A stretch of 64,000 nt of DNA from Bog-473 sp963737745 (GTDB taxonomy: Bacteria > Actinomycetota > Acidimicrobiia > Acidimicrobiales > RAAP-2), in the NCBI GenBank assembly GCA_963737745.1, contig CAVTTR010000004.1:154247-218246 (forward strand). Direction: 5' to 3'. Positions 28,557 to 37,890 of the stretch are shown one piece after another (position 1 is the stretch's first letter; the number at the start of each line of letters is the position of its first letter). Below the pieces are notes generated by a model. The model was not told where the DNA came from and did no database searches. It saw only the letters and a list, made by a program, of their open reading frames with translations. Position numbers and translations under genes: made by a program.

Positions 28557-29531
28557 TCATCGAGTGAACGCCGGTAGGACCTCCTGCTCGAACAGCCGGA
28601 GGCTGTCCCAGGCCATCTCAGGTGGGATTCCGCCGCATAGCGGGTGAAGGTGGAGGATCGGCGGCGTCTGATTTTGAAGTTCGGCGATCAGTTGGTCGGG
28701 AGTAACCACTCGATAGCGGCCGCTGGCTCTCAGTTCTTGGACCGAAGCAACGGCGTGATAGGGGCTGGAAATGTTGTCTTCTGCCTGCCACGCCCCGTAG
28801 GCGTTCATTTCGTGCAGGAAGTAAGGCGCCATCTGATCCCACCCCTTCTCCGTGTCCGAGGCGAGAGCGATGTTGATCGTCTCGGACCCCGGGAAGGGCC
28901 CTGGATCAGCTTTACCGAGTTTCTTCATCTCATCTCGGTACCAATGCCATGTTTCGGGGATGCTCGGGACGAACCCGTCACCAATCCGGGCGGCGCGGCG
29001 GGCAGCCGGTTCGCTCCCGCCGCCCAGGAGGAGCTTCGGGCCACCGGGCTGGTAGGGGGGAGGGGTAATGACCACGGTCCGGCCGCGAAATTCGAAAGGT
29101 TCGCCCGAGAATGCTGCTCGTAGAGTCGCCACGGCTTCGGTCACTCGCATTGGGCGTTCTCTCATGGGTACGCCGAACATGGCGAACTCGGACCGGGCAT
29201 ACCCGCCGGCGAGGATGAGATCAATCCGGCCTTTGCTGAGATTGTCCACTACCGAGATGTCCTCGGCTAGGCGGAGGGGATCGTGGAAGGGCACGATAAG
29301 GGCCCCGATGCCGAGACGCGCGGTTCGGCAACGTTGGGACATTGCGGCGAGCATGGGCAGTGGGCTGGGTAGGTAGCCGTCGGCTGATCCGTGGTGTTCC
29401 GAGACGCCTATGGCGACACATCCCAGCGCATCGGCCCACTCGACCATTTCCAGCGCAGCTGAGTAGCGGTCGGCCGTCGACGTTCCGCCGATCGGAGGAT
29501 TACGGAAGTCGAATCTCAGCGAGAACAACAT
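28557..29531 (-). CDS. luciferase-like monooxygenase (LLM class flavin-dependent oxidoreductase)
   Basis: The intact 324-residue protein begins MLFSLRFDFRNPPIGGTSTA and contains ALEMVEWADALGCVAIGVSE followed by HHGSADGYLPSP. The barrel continues GIGALIVPFHDPLRLAEDIS, DNLSKGRIDLILAGGYARSE and GPKLLLGGGSEPAARRAARI. This is the bacterial luciferase/LLM fold, using FMNH2 or F420H2. The HH of the SEHHG motif is typical of this subgroup. A paralogue lies at 32627. A 37-bp dyad 35 bases upstream is a likely operator. The substrate is unknown; neighbours (epoxide hydrolase, SMP-30, cyclase remnant) suggest degradation of a cyclic or aromatic compound. Confidence 0.92.
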   Translation of the reverse strand: MLFSLRFDFRNPPIGGTSTADRYSAALEMVEWADALGCVAIGVSEHHGSADGYLPSPLPMLAAMSQRCRTARLGIGALIVPFHDPLRLAEDISVVDNLSKGRIDLILAGGYARSEFAMFGVPMRERPMRVTEAVATLRAAFSGEPFEFRGRTVVITPPPYQPGGPKLLLGGGSEPAARRAARIGDGFVPSIPETWHWYRDEMKKLGKADPGPFPGSETINIALASDTEKGWDQMAPYFLHEMNAYGAWQAEDNISSPYHAVASVQELRASGRYRVVTPDQLIAELQNQTPPILHLHPLCGGIPPEMAWDSLRLFEQEVLPAFTR

Positions 29532-29565
29532 CGTGGCATCTCCCCCTCAGAAGTTCGTTTGCATT

Positions 29566-29602
29566 GGAGTGGGACTCTAGCTTATCTTTAGAGCGTCACT
29601 CC
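29566..29602. promoter_or_regulatory. 37-bp imperfect dyad, candidate operator of the luciferase-like gene
   Basis: The arms read GGAGTG-N3-CTCTA-N9-TAGAG-N3-CACTCC, eleven matched positions on each side with equal gaps. The nearest edge is 35 bases upstream of the minus-strand start at 29531, so it overlaps the expected promoter. Such two-step dyads are typical of dimeric regulators; the neighbouring TetR (27376-28017) is the obvious candidate, by inference. It is not a terminator, since no T-tract follows the short arms. Confidence 0.6.
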
Positions 29603-29824
29603 AGAAAAATCCCGTCGGCATGAAGGAAGCCAACGTGGACGCCATGAAATGCCACTCACAGTTCGGGCAGGTTCCGAGCGAAGCCTGGGCCGGGAACATA
29701 GCTGCATGGGACCAAGTTCGCGCCCGATCCGAGCATCGGAAAGCCGGTCGGCCGAGCCAAGCCCCCAATTGAACCAGGTAGTAGTGGCCCCCCTCAGCTC
29801 ATAGCCCAAACGAAAGGCGAATCA

Positions 29825-30232
29825 ATGGACGATGTCGAGGAGATCAAGAAGCTGAAGGCACGATACTTTCGAGGTCTCGATACCAAGGATTGGGACCTCT
29901 ACCGCAGCGTTTTCACGCCCGACATGGTGTTCACCTACATGGGTACTGGGGACAGCATCGAAGGACTTGATCCTTTCATGGAGTACGCCAAATCGTTGAC
30001 GATGACCAGCGTTCACCACGGTCATATGCCGGAGATAGAGCTGATCTCGCCGAGTAGCGCCACCGGTACCTGGTCGATGGAAGACCACGTGCGTTGGTCC
30101 GACGGCTTCGAGTCCCACGGATACGGACACTATTTTGAGACCTACGAGAAAACCGATGGCGATTGGCGCATCAAGACCATGAAGCTCTCATACCTGCGGT
30201 CCGACCGTTCGCCCATATCGACAGAACCTTAG
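29825..30232 (+). CDS. SnoaL-like/NTF2-fold protein
   Basis: This intact 135-residue protein starts MDDVEEIKKLKARYFRGLDT and KDWDLYRSVFTPDMVFTYMG, then VHHGHMPEIELISPSSATGT, a nuclear-transport-factor-2 fold of the SnoaL_4 type. Proteins of this fold act as small cyclases, dehydratases or ring hydroxylase small subunits. It is divergent from the luciferase-like gene over a 293-base gap holding the dyad. The ATG has a purine-rich leader (aacgaaaggcgaatca) as RBS. Confidence 0.88.
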   Translation: MDDVEEIKKLKARYFRGLDTKDWDLYRSVFTPDMVFTYMGTGDSIEGLDPFMEYAKSLTMTSVHHGHMPEIELISPSSATGTWSMEDHVRWSDGFESHGYGHYFETYEKTDGDWRIKTMKLSYLRSDRSPISTEP

Positions 30233-30351
30233 TGACGCATGACGAATGTGACATTACTCACCACAATCCGGCAGTACCTCGTCACGATGCCGGCAAAACA
30301 GCGGGCTGTTCAGAGTCGCCAATTTGGCCAACATAAAGGCGGGGTTCGTCC

Positions 30352-31616
30352 ATGAGGACGGGATTGAGGACGGCACGCCTTGGTACGGCAATCTTTTGTC
30401 TGACGGGGGTTCTCGTGGGCATAGTCGGAGCCCCTGCTTGGGTCGACGCAGGAGCCACCACGAGCAAGTCGCCGATTGTCCTTGGACTGATCCTGGCTGA
30501 ACAGGAGGCGACTCATCTTCTTACGTGAATGTCCCCGACGGGGCCCAGGCCCGCGTCGACGCGCAGAACGCCGCTGGAGGGATTGACGGCCATCCGCTCA
30601 AGCTTGTGGTCGAAGACGACCAGTCCACGACGACTGGAACATTGGCCGCCTCACAAACCTTGATTCAGGACAAGGGCGCCTTTGGGGTTTTGGATGACTC
30701 GTCGGTGACATTCGCTGCTGCCGGTTACATGCATAAGGCCGGAGTTCCCGTGACTGGCTCAGGAGAGGACGGTCCCGAATGGGATCAAGCGCCAAATTCG
30801 AACATGTTCAGAGTAAGTCCGGCTCTCCTCACGCCGTTTGGCGGGAAATTCTACAGCTACAACGATGGTGAAGCGGCGTTGAAGGATCTCGGTGTCACCA
30901 AGTTGGCTCAGGTCGTGGCAAACGTCCCCTCGGCGATCGATTCGGCCAACGGCATCTTTGCAGCGGCCAAGCCGCTCGGCATCAGCAAATGTCTCGATGA
31001 TGTGGTCCCGATCGGCGACGTCAACTTCACCACATTTGCCCTGCAAATGAAGCAGGATGGATGCAACGGCGTCGAAGTGCTGAGTATCCTTTCCACCTGC
31101 ATCGGCGTACAGAGCGCCCTCAAACAGGCTGGCCTCAAAGCCGCTGATTTCTGCGCCACGGGCTATGACCAGTCAGTTCTCAGCGAGCCGTCGGCGCTGG
31201 CGACCATGCAGGCCACGTACGCCACGGCGGCTGTGAACGTCCTTGGGAACGACGTATCTGCTCCAGCCAAGCTTCTGCTTAGTCGCTTGCGGAAGTACAC
31301 AAGCTGGCCCGGAGGTATCCCGAGCGCGGAACTCGACTATGCCTACGAGGCTGCCGACCTCATGATCCAAGGATTGAAAGCAGCGGGTCCCAATCCGACG
31401 CGGAAGGCCGTCATCTCCGACCTGCGCAAAGTCTCCAGCTACACCGCTGGGGGTCTGATCCCCGCACCTGGACTCGATTATACGCACTTCGGCACCCTCG
31501 CCGGAGTGGCGAAGACCCAATGCGAGGTGATCTACCAAGTAAAGGGAAAATCATATGTACCAGCCCTCCATGGAAAGGCGGCCTGCGGCAAGTTGGTCGT
31601 CTCTTCTTCCAGCTAG
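30352..31616 (+). CDS. ABC-type substrate-binding protein, branched-chain amino acid (LivK-like) family (one frameshift)
   Basis: ATG 30352 gives MRTGLRTARLGTAIFCLTGV followed by LVGIVGAPAWVDAGA, a signal peptide. After SPIVLGLILAEQEATH the frame changes near 30515 into VNVPDGAQARVDAQNAAGGI. The rest is intact: HPLKLVVEDDQSTTTGTLAA, DSSVTFAAAGYMHKAGVPVT, KQDGCNGVEVLSILSTCIGV. This is a type I periplasmic-binding-protein fold. No permease or ATPase gene is adjacent, so it is an orphan binding protein. A paralogue lies at 54292-55545. The ligand is unknown; the context suggests uptake or sensing of a catabolic substrate. Confidence 0.85.
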
Positions 31617-31693
31617 CGCAAGAGGCGAGGTCGGGTTGAACTCATTAGCCGACTCAGCCCCGCCCGCGGGTGCAAATCCCCGTTGATCGCTTC
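31617..31693. other. gap between the binding-protein gene and a minus-strand remnant
   Basis: Together with 32032-32301 this is the non-coding part of the 684-base interval after the binding protein. I see no promoter or terminator that I can defend. Confidence 0.3.
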
Positions 31694-32031
31694 CTAAGAG
31701 ATTGTTTGGTCTGAGCGGTCCAGGCTCGGAGGCGGATTTTCGAAGGCGACCATGTATCGCCATTCGCGATCAGAAAACGCACGGACCTCGGACCAGGGGA
31801 ATAACGCGTTCCCAACTTGGTCAAGGTAGGGTTCAGACGATCTGAACTGTCGTTCTTGGGCGGAGTGACGATGTACATGCTGCGATTGGATATGCGCTCG
31901 CCCGGTACGCAGATCTTGGAGAGGTCGGTGTTGTATGGCGCCGCGTTGGAGTTGGGGTTGGCTCGAAGAACATGGTTGCCTAGCCATTTCCAACCGGGAA
32001 CATCACGCTGAGGACGATGGCTATTTGCCAT
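31694..32031 (-). CDS. hypothetical protein, probably frameshifted or decayed
   Basis: Reading from ATG 32031 gives MANSHRPQRDVPGWKWLGNH, SNAAPYNTDLSKICVPGERI, SNRSMYIVTPPKNDSSDRLN. A shift near 31805 then leads to GNALFPWSEVRAFSDREWRY and MVAFENPPPSLDRSDQTIS, ending at 31694. The joined reading of about 112 residues has ordinary protein composition in both parts, which is why I think it is or was a gene. No family is recognised. It could be the end of a longer decayed protein. Confidence 0.4.
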
Positions 32032-32301
32032 TAGGCACGGATCCCTTGCCCGTCAGCCCTTCTGTAGCGATCTCACCCGGACATTGCCTGGCGTTACCTA
32101 CGCCGTGTGTGAATGGAGCCCTACCTAGGATTTAGGACAGATAACAACTAGACAAGGTGTCAGAGCGGGGTGGGCCGAGTGGAGATCGAGCTGGGGCCGT
32201 GGACGACGGAGTGATGGAGGAACCGTGCTCCCGTTCCACGCTGATCGGGAGGCAGATGTCGACCGAAAGGGAGTCCAGCAGAAAGGGGAGGAGGACCTCA
32301 A

Positions 32302-32617
32302 ATGGAGTCGAGAGTAAATGGCGACAACTGGGGGCGATGGGGAGCCGATGATGAACGAGGAGCACTCAACCTCATTACCACGGACGCCGTTCGAGCCGGT
32401 GCCGCACAGGTTCAACGAGGAATTGTGTATTCCCTCGGACTCCCTATTGATGCGAAGGCAACTCCCGTACTTCCCAACAAGGGTGAACCGCGTTAGTTCA
32501 CCCTGACCAGCGACTCAGACGCCGACCTCTACGCCAGCCTTGGGGCCGGCCCAGGGGTCGTAGGAAAACCAGGATGTCCTCATGATCCCTTCTCACCACG
32601 GGACGCACATTGATGGG
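32302..32617 (+). pseudogene. truncated cyclase-family (kynurenine formamidase-like) gene
   Basis: ATG 32302 starts MESRVNGDNWGRWGADDERG, ALNLITTDAVRAGAAQVQRG, IVYSLGLPIDAKATPVLPNK, the N-terminus of the metal-dependent cyclase family. An in-frame TAG follows at about 32494. The sequence then resumes in another frame as MIPSHHGTHIDG at 32582, the start of the conserved HxGTHxD metal-binding motif, and is cut off there by the luciferase-like gene at 32627. About two thirds of the gene is missing. It is therefore a deletion remnant, not a sequencing error alone. Confidence 0.72.
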
Positions 32618-32626
32618 GAGGAACCA

Positions 32627-33647
32627 ATGCTTCGCTTAACTATGCGTTTCGACTTTCGGAACCCGGCCTTCGCCGACACGTCAATGAGCGAGCGATATCG
32701 GGCAGCACTTGAGATGGTCGAGTGGGCGGAACACTTGGGGTTCTCGAGCGTGGGTGTGTCCGAGCACCACGGTGTTGAGGATGGGTATCTTCCGAGCCCC
32801 TGCATCATGGCGGCCGCTATAGCGTCTCGCACTCGTCGTATACAGATCAGCCTCGGGGCGATCATCGCTCCGGTCCATGACCCGCTCCGGCTCGCCGAGG
32901 ATCTGGCGGTTCTCGACAATCTCGCCGAAGGGCGCCTTTCGGTCATCGTCGTCAACGGCTATGTGCCACTTGAGTACGAGATGTTCGGTTACGTCTCAAG
33001 CGACCGTCCCCGCCGGACCGAGGAGATCGTTGCGACGCTTCGCCGGGCCTGGTCCGGCAAACCCTTCACTTATCGTGGCCGCACTGTGCAGGTGACGCCG
33101 CCGCCTTTCCAACTGGGTGGACCTAAGATCGCTCTTGGGGGGAAGACGGAAGCTGCCGCCCGGCGTGTGACTCGGATTGCCGATTCTTTCGTGCCGAGCG
33201 ACCGTTCGTGCTGGGATGCCTATCGAGACGAGCTACGCAGTTTGGGTCGCCCCGATCCAGGACCGGCGACCTCCTCTCTGCAGGGGTCAATTCGTTCACC
33301 TTGCCGATGATCCAGATGCTGCTTGGAACGGAATCGCTCCCTACGCACTGTACGAAATGAATGCGTACGGGAAGTGGCTGTCTGACGCCGGATTGGTCGG
33401 GCAGGGCAGCTACGCGCCAGTCGAGGACATCGAGCAACTTAGAGCGACAGGAATCTATCGGACGATGTCACCACGCGAACTCCTAACTGAGCTCGCTGCG
33501 TTACCTGCAGATGGGCAGCTTGTGTTCCACCCTCTTATGGGCGGGATCCCACCGTCGTTGGCGTGGGAGAGTTTGCGGCTCTTTGAGAGTGAGGTCCACC
33601 CAAACCTCCGGGCACAGGGAAGAGCCTCTACCAGCTCGTGCGCGTAG
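32627..33647 (+). CDS. luciferase-like monooxygenase, paralogue of 28557-29531 (one frameshift)
   Basis: ATG 32627 gives MLRLTMRFDFRNPAFADTSM and ALEMVEWAEHLGFSSVGVSE followed by HHGVEDGYLPSP, the same layout as the first copy. It continues to LRSLGRPDPGPATSS and, after a shift near 33280, as DDPDAAWNGIAPYALYEMNA, GIYRTMSPRELLTELAALPA and HPLMGGIPPSLAWESLRLFE. About 340 residues joined. It has the same predicted chemistry as its paralogue and a diverged C-terminus. The longer in-frame start at 32582 would include the cyclase remnant and is rejected. Confidence 0.87.
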
Positions 33648-33820
33648 GATGTACACAGCAGGCGACTGACAGTGCGACGGTCAGCGCCGTCTTCGAGCAT
33701 GCCAGGCAACTGAGATCGACGCTTGGCCACCGGTTCTGAGACGACGGCAGGGCAATCCGATAAGTTCTGCGCCAGTGGGATGGAACCGAGTAGGGGGACC
33801 GACATGATCTTCAGGCGGCG

Positions 33821-34707
33821 ATGACGAACTTTGACATTGCCACGATCCACACGGTAACGACAGGTTTGCTGTTCCCTGAAGGCCCGGTCTTTGACGCCGA
33901 CGGCTCCGTTCTGGTGCCCGAGATAGAAGGCGGATCGGTGACGCGGGTGCGGCCCGACGGAACACGGGAGCTCTGTGGCCGATTGTGGAGGTGGTGCGAA
34001 CGGCGCGGCCTTTGGCCCCGATGGCGCACTTTACATCTGCAACGACGGCGGGTTTATTTTTGAGACCCATGACGAAATTCGAGTTCCGGTCGGGGGCGCC
34101 GAGGCAGCACGGAGGCCGTTGCAGCGAGTCGACCCGGCGACCGGAACCGTCAGCGTCGTGTTCAGCGAGTGCAACGGGGACACGGATCGGTGTCCTTAAC
34201 GATATCGTCTTCGATGAGATCGGGATCATGCTACTTCGTCGACAGCACGAAGGGGGATCATCTATTACGGCGACCCTCTGCGCCGGGACCATCGCCGAAG
34301 TGGCGGGTGGCTTGGAAATCCCCAATGGTGCGGGACTGTCTCCTGACGGCGCTCGCCTCTATGTGTCGGAGACCTTCACGGGTCATATCTTCGTGTGGGA
34401 CGTCATGTCGCTCGGCGTGCTCGGTGAACGCCGAGACCACTTCGTCGATGAGACTCTCCATGGCTTGGACGGCTTGGCCGTCGACGGCGCCGGAAACGTC
34501 TGCGTGGCCAATCTTAAGGAGTCGGGCATCAGCGTCATCAACCCATCAGGTGAACTCATCGACGCCTTTGTCACAACGATCTACGACCCTTACGTGACAA
34601 ATGTTTGCTTCGCTGATGACACAGCCTATGTGGCTTCGGGTGGTCGGGGCATGCTCTACTCCGTGACGTGGCCTTGGCCCGGGCTGCGCCTGCACTTCCA
34701 GCCCTGA
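33821..34707 (+). CDS. SMP-30/gluconolactonase/LRE-like beta-propeller protein (frameshifted)
   Basis: ATG 33821 starts MTNFDIATIHTVTTGLLFPE, GPVFDADGSVLVPEIEGGSV. After a shift near 33970 it reads ADCGGGANGAAFGPDGALYI followed by CNDGGFIFETHD. After another near 34195 it reads VLNDIVFDEIG, GLEIPNGAGLSPDGARLYVS, ETFTGHIFVWDVMSLGVLGE and HGLDGLAVDGAGNVCVANLK. The N-D-x-x-x-D metal-binding elements of SMP-30 propellers are present. These enzymes hydrolyse lactones or act as strictosidine-synthase-like hydrolases. A truncated copy lies at 27099. It is 174 bases downstream of the second monooxygenase, probably the same operon. Confidence 0.82.
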
Positions 34708-34960
34708 CCCGAGCGGGTGAGCCGCGGAAGGTCAAGCGACCACCCGGCCGAAGGTACTGTGACCGTCGATGCGAGCCACCAACGACCTCGAGATGGTGGT
34801 GCCGGACCCAGAGTGGCTGGGCCAGGTTCTCAACGACATCGACCACTACGAACGGGTCGTCGAGGTACCACAGATCGACTCCTCGAAGACACCGGCCAGG
34901 AAAGTGCGATCTATCGCCAGCCATCGAGTCAGCCGACGGCAGTCGTCGCCTTGGTGTCAT

Positions 34961-36157
34961 ATGACGAACGATGCCGGGGACGAGATCACCCCGTTCCGCG
35001 TCGATCTTTGAAGCCGAGGCAGTCGACGATTTGCGGAGGGCGTCTGCGGAGCACCCGTTGGCCGGAACGCGAGACCGTCGAGGACTGGTCTCAGGGCGTC
35101 CCACTCTCCTTCGTCCAGGACCTGGCGGCGTATTGGTCCGATACCTACGATTCTCGCCGCCGCCGAGGCTCGGATGAACGCGTGGCCGCAATTCAAGACG
35201 TCGCCTCGACGACCTCGACATCCACTTCGTCCACGCCCGCTCGCCCGAGCCCACTGCGCTTCCACTCGTGATCACCCACGGGTTCCCGGGCAGTTACGTC
35301 GAGTTCCTCGATGTGATCGGACCTTTGACCGATCCCAGTCGCCTACGGGGGCGATGCCGCCGACGCGTTCGACGTCATGTGCCCATCGCCTTCCCGGCTA
35401 CGGATTCAGCGACCGGCCCGTCGACCCGCGGGCGTGGTGTGCCCGTGGGTGGCCGAGGCGTGGGCAACGTTTGATGGCCCGGCTCGGCTACGACCAGTAT
35501 GGTGCGCAGGGCGGCGACTGGGGCTCGGCGGTGACAAGCGTCTTGGGCGAGTCGCACAAGGACCGCGTGGTGGGCATCCACGTGAACATGCCGACGGTGA
35601 TGCTCGGCCCGCATCGACGAAGACAGCACCGAGCAGGAGCGAAAGAACTTCGAGGACTTCGAGTGGCACACCCGGTGGGGCACGGGATACCAGCAGCAAC
35701 AATCGACCCGCCCGCAGACGCTCGGCTACGGCCTCGTCGATTCGCCGGTGGCCCAACTCGCGTGGGTGACGGAGAAGTACTGGGCGTGGACCGACTGCGA
35801 CGGCAGATCCGTACAACGTCTTCACCCGCGAGCAGCTCCTCGACAACGCGACCGTGTACTGGTTCACCGGCACCGGGGCGTCGTCCACGCGCCTCGTATT
35901 GGGAGAGCGCCGGTCCGATCGTCGCCAGCGAGATCGCCACGACGGGAATGGCACCGGGCATGGGTCAGGTCACCGTACCCACTGGGTGTTCCGTATTCCC
36001 CAAGGAAATTCGCCGGCCTTCGCGACGATGGGCGGCAGAGCGATTCAAGCACATCCACTACTGGAACGAGCCGGCAAAAGGTGGCCACTTTGCGGCCTTC
36101 GAACAACCCGAACTCTTCGTCAACGAGGTCCGTTCGTCCTTTCGCCCGTTGCGTTGA
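34961..36157 (+). CDS. epoxide hydrolase family alpha/beta hydrolase (many frameshifts)
   Basis: ATG 34961 begins MTNDAGDEITPFRVDL, the EHN-domain start. Shifted frames give TRWPERETVEDWSQGVPLSF, VQDLAAYWSDTYDSRR, VITHGFPGSYVEFLDVIGPL, the nucleophile elbow RLGYDQYGAQGGDWGSAVTS (Asp nucleophile in GGDWGS), GIHVNMPTVM, AQLAWVTEKYWAWTDCDG, ATVYWFTGTGAS, YWESAGPIV, VPTGCSVFPKEIRRPSRRWA and HIHYWNEPAKGGHFAAFEQP with the catalytic His. It ends at 36157. At least six frame changes are needed. The enzyme would open an epoxide with water. The preceding 34769-34960 has an open in-frame segment without a recognisable domain, which I do not include. Confidence 0.8.
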
Positions 36158-36224
36158 CCGATATCGGCGTTTGCATCGGCATCGACGTGGACGAGATCTC
36201 CAACGTGACCGCAGTAATGGAACG

Positions 36225-36902
36225 ATGAGCGGATACACCTTCGACGGTTATGCCACCTCGGAAGGGCTCGGACCGTTGCCCATCGCACCCACCTCCCCCA
36301 TCTGGGGCCCGGATCTTGAACTGGACGGATCGCGGTGGCTGGACTTCTGGGACCTCATCTACGGGCTGGGGCAGGCGCCAGTGTCGAGACTGCTGGCACA
36401 GTCTGAAGCGGTGCCGAGCTCGGCGGGTAACCCCCTCAGCAGAGTCGATCTATGCCATGGAAGCAATGCGCCCGGATTGCCGTGGGTTGCCGTCAGCACG
36501 ATTCCGAAACTCCCAGGTGTTCGTCGAACCAATCAATCACAGGGGCATGAACCAACCGAGCTCATGGATGCTGTCCTCAACGTCGAGCTTCGCCTCAATG
36601 GCACCCTGCACATGCCCGCCCAACCACTTACGGCAACCGTCGAGGACTTGCATGACCCATCCGGACGTTGGCACGCAGAGCAGATCGAGGTGGGCGGAGA
36701 TGTCGTTGCGGGATGGATGATTCTGTTCGGCGACGCGTGGGGGCTGCGGTCGAGCTGGAATCTGTGTATCTCGGGATCACCAGCTCGACGGTTCCGATGG
36801 GGTCATTCGGACTGTCGGTTCGGAGGCCAGTCTCTCTCTGAGAGGGTTCTCGGACGGGTCCAAGCGACACACCGGTTGACCAGCTATCCTCCGGTCGCAT
36901 AA
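36225..36902 (+). CDS. conserved-looking hypothetical protein (probably frameshifted)
   Basis: ATG 36225 gives MSGYTFDGYATSEGLGPLPI, IWGPDLELDGSRWLDFWDLI. The middle is better in another frame (AESIYAMEAMRPDCRG), and the C-terminal part reads DAVLNVELRLNGTLHMPAQP, LTATVEDLHDPSGRWHAEQI, EVGGDVVAGWMILFGDAWGL. No domain is recognised. It follows the epoxide hydrolase by 67 bases and may belong to the same catabolic operon. The last 45 residues are Arg/Ser-rich and may be out of frame, so the true stop could be earlier, near 36750. Confidence 0.45.
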   Translation: MSGYTFDGYATSEGLGPLPIAPTSPIWGPDLELDGSRWLDFWDLIYGLGQAPVSRLLAQSEAVPSSAGNPLSRVDLCHGSNAPGLPWVAVSTIPKLPGVRRTNQSQGHEPTELMDAVLNVELRLNGTLHMPAQPLTATVEDLHDPSGRWHAEQIEVGGDVVAGWMILFGDAWGLRSSWNLCISGSPARRFRWGHSDCRFGGQSLSERVLGRVQATHRLTSYPPVA

Positions 36903-36931
36903 CCCTACGAACCTGATCGAGGTATGTGCCG

Positions 36932-37517
36932 ATGGCGTCGATAACGTGCCCCAATTGCCAAACTGTCACGGCGGCGGATATCGCCGTGTGTCCGAGTTGT
37001 GGGACCGCCCTCTCGGGCACCAGTCAGGCGTCGTTTGCTCCCCCGCCCTCAGCGCCTCCGGCCTCGCCTGGTGCCGCCCGGCCGCAGATCAAGGTCGACT
37101 GGAAGTCGATCGGCCACATCGACCGCCTCGTGGGAGGTGGGACCCTCGTCCTCTTCATTGCACTGTTCCTGCCCTGGTTCAAGGTCGACTTCGATTTCGG
37201 CTCTGCCAGTGCCAGCGGCCTCACGGCCCATGGCTACCTCTACATCACCCTGATCCTGTCCCTCGCCATCATCGGGCTCGTGGTCGCCGAGATTCTGGGC
37301 TTGTGGAAGCTGCCCACCACGTCACCGCTCGGGCGCGAGCAGCTTCTGCTCGTGGCGACGGCCATCAACTTCGTGCTTGTCCTGATCGCATTCCTGTTCA
37401 AGCCGGGTGGCCATGGAGTCGGATGGGACTTGGGTGCATTCGTCGCACTGGCGGCTGCGGTCGTCGCAGTATTCCCACTTGGGCTGGCCGATCATCGAGG
37501 CCCGCCGGAAGAAGTAA
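36932..37517 (+). CDS. zinc-ribbon membrane protein
   Basis: ATG 36932 gives MASITCPNCQTVTAADIAVC followed by PSCGTALSG, a zinc ribbon with two CxxC pairs. A Pro/Ala-rich linker and DWKSIGHIDRLVGGGTLVLF follow, then four membrane segments (IALFLPWF, YLYITLILSLAIIGLVVAEI, LLLVATAINFVLVLIAFLF, GAFVALAAAVVAVFPLG). After a late shift near 37483 the natural end is GWPIIEARRKK at 37517. The uncorrected frame would run to 37564 and into the convergent DUF2630 gene. Proteins of this layout are common and uncharacterised in actinobacteria. Confidence 0.78.
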
Positions 37518-37551
37518 GCCGACCGTACCGCGCCGACCCTCCGGGCACGGC

Positions 37552-37794
37552 TTACTGGAGGTAGCCCTCCACCGTGCCCACCGGGCGCTCCGTGGCGTCC
37601 TCGGGATCACCACCAGCATTGCGCTTGGCTCGGCGCTGCCGCAGCACGTCCCACAGCTGATCGAGCGTCACCTCAATGGTGTGGAGGCGCGCATGCTCTT
37701 CTTCGGAGAGCCCGTCACCGACATGTCCCTCTTCGAGGCGCTGCTCCTCTTCGGCCAACTTGTTGATCTGGGCGAGGATCTCTTTGTCGTCCAT
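37552..37794 (-). CDS. DUF2630 family protein
   Basis: ATG 37794 gives MDDKEILAQINKLAEEEQRL, EEGHVGDGLSEEEHARLHTI, EVTLDQLWDVLRQRRAKRNA and the ending GTVEGYLQ, a full-length DUF2630 protein of 80 residues, acidic, alpha-helical and coiled-coil-like. The longer start at 37827 adds 11 residues and is less likely. It is 97 bases downstream of lon on the same strand. No function is known for the family. Confidence 0.9.
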   Translation of the reverse strand: MDDKEILAQINKLAEEEQRLEEGHVGDGLSEEEHARLHTIEVTLDQLWDVLRQRRAKRNAGGDPEDATERPVGTVEGYLQ

Positions 37795-37890
37795 CTGGAC
37801 TCTCCGTTCGTTCGTTCGACTCGCCACTCGTCGACCGACCCTGGCCCGCCCCGGAGAACCGGAGGCGGGCCAGAGGTATGTGACCTACCC

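Noticed and set aside
34769..34960. Short open frame just upstream of the epoxide hydrolase
   Set aside because: It runs in frame into the hydrolase start with no domain, and several frames are equally plausible given the errors.
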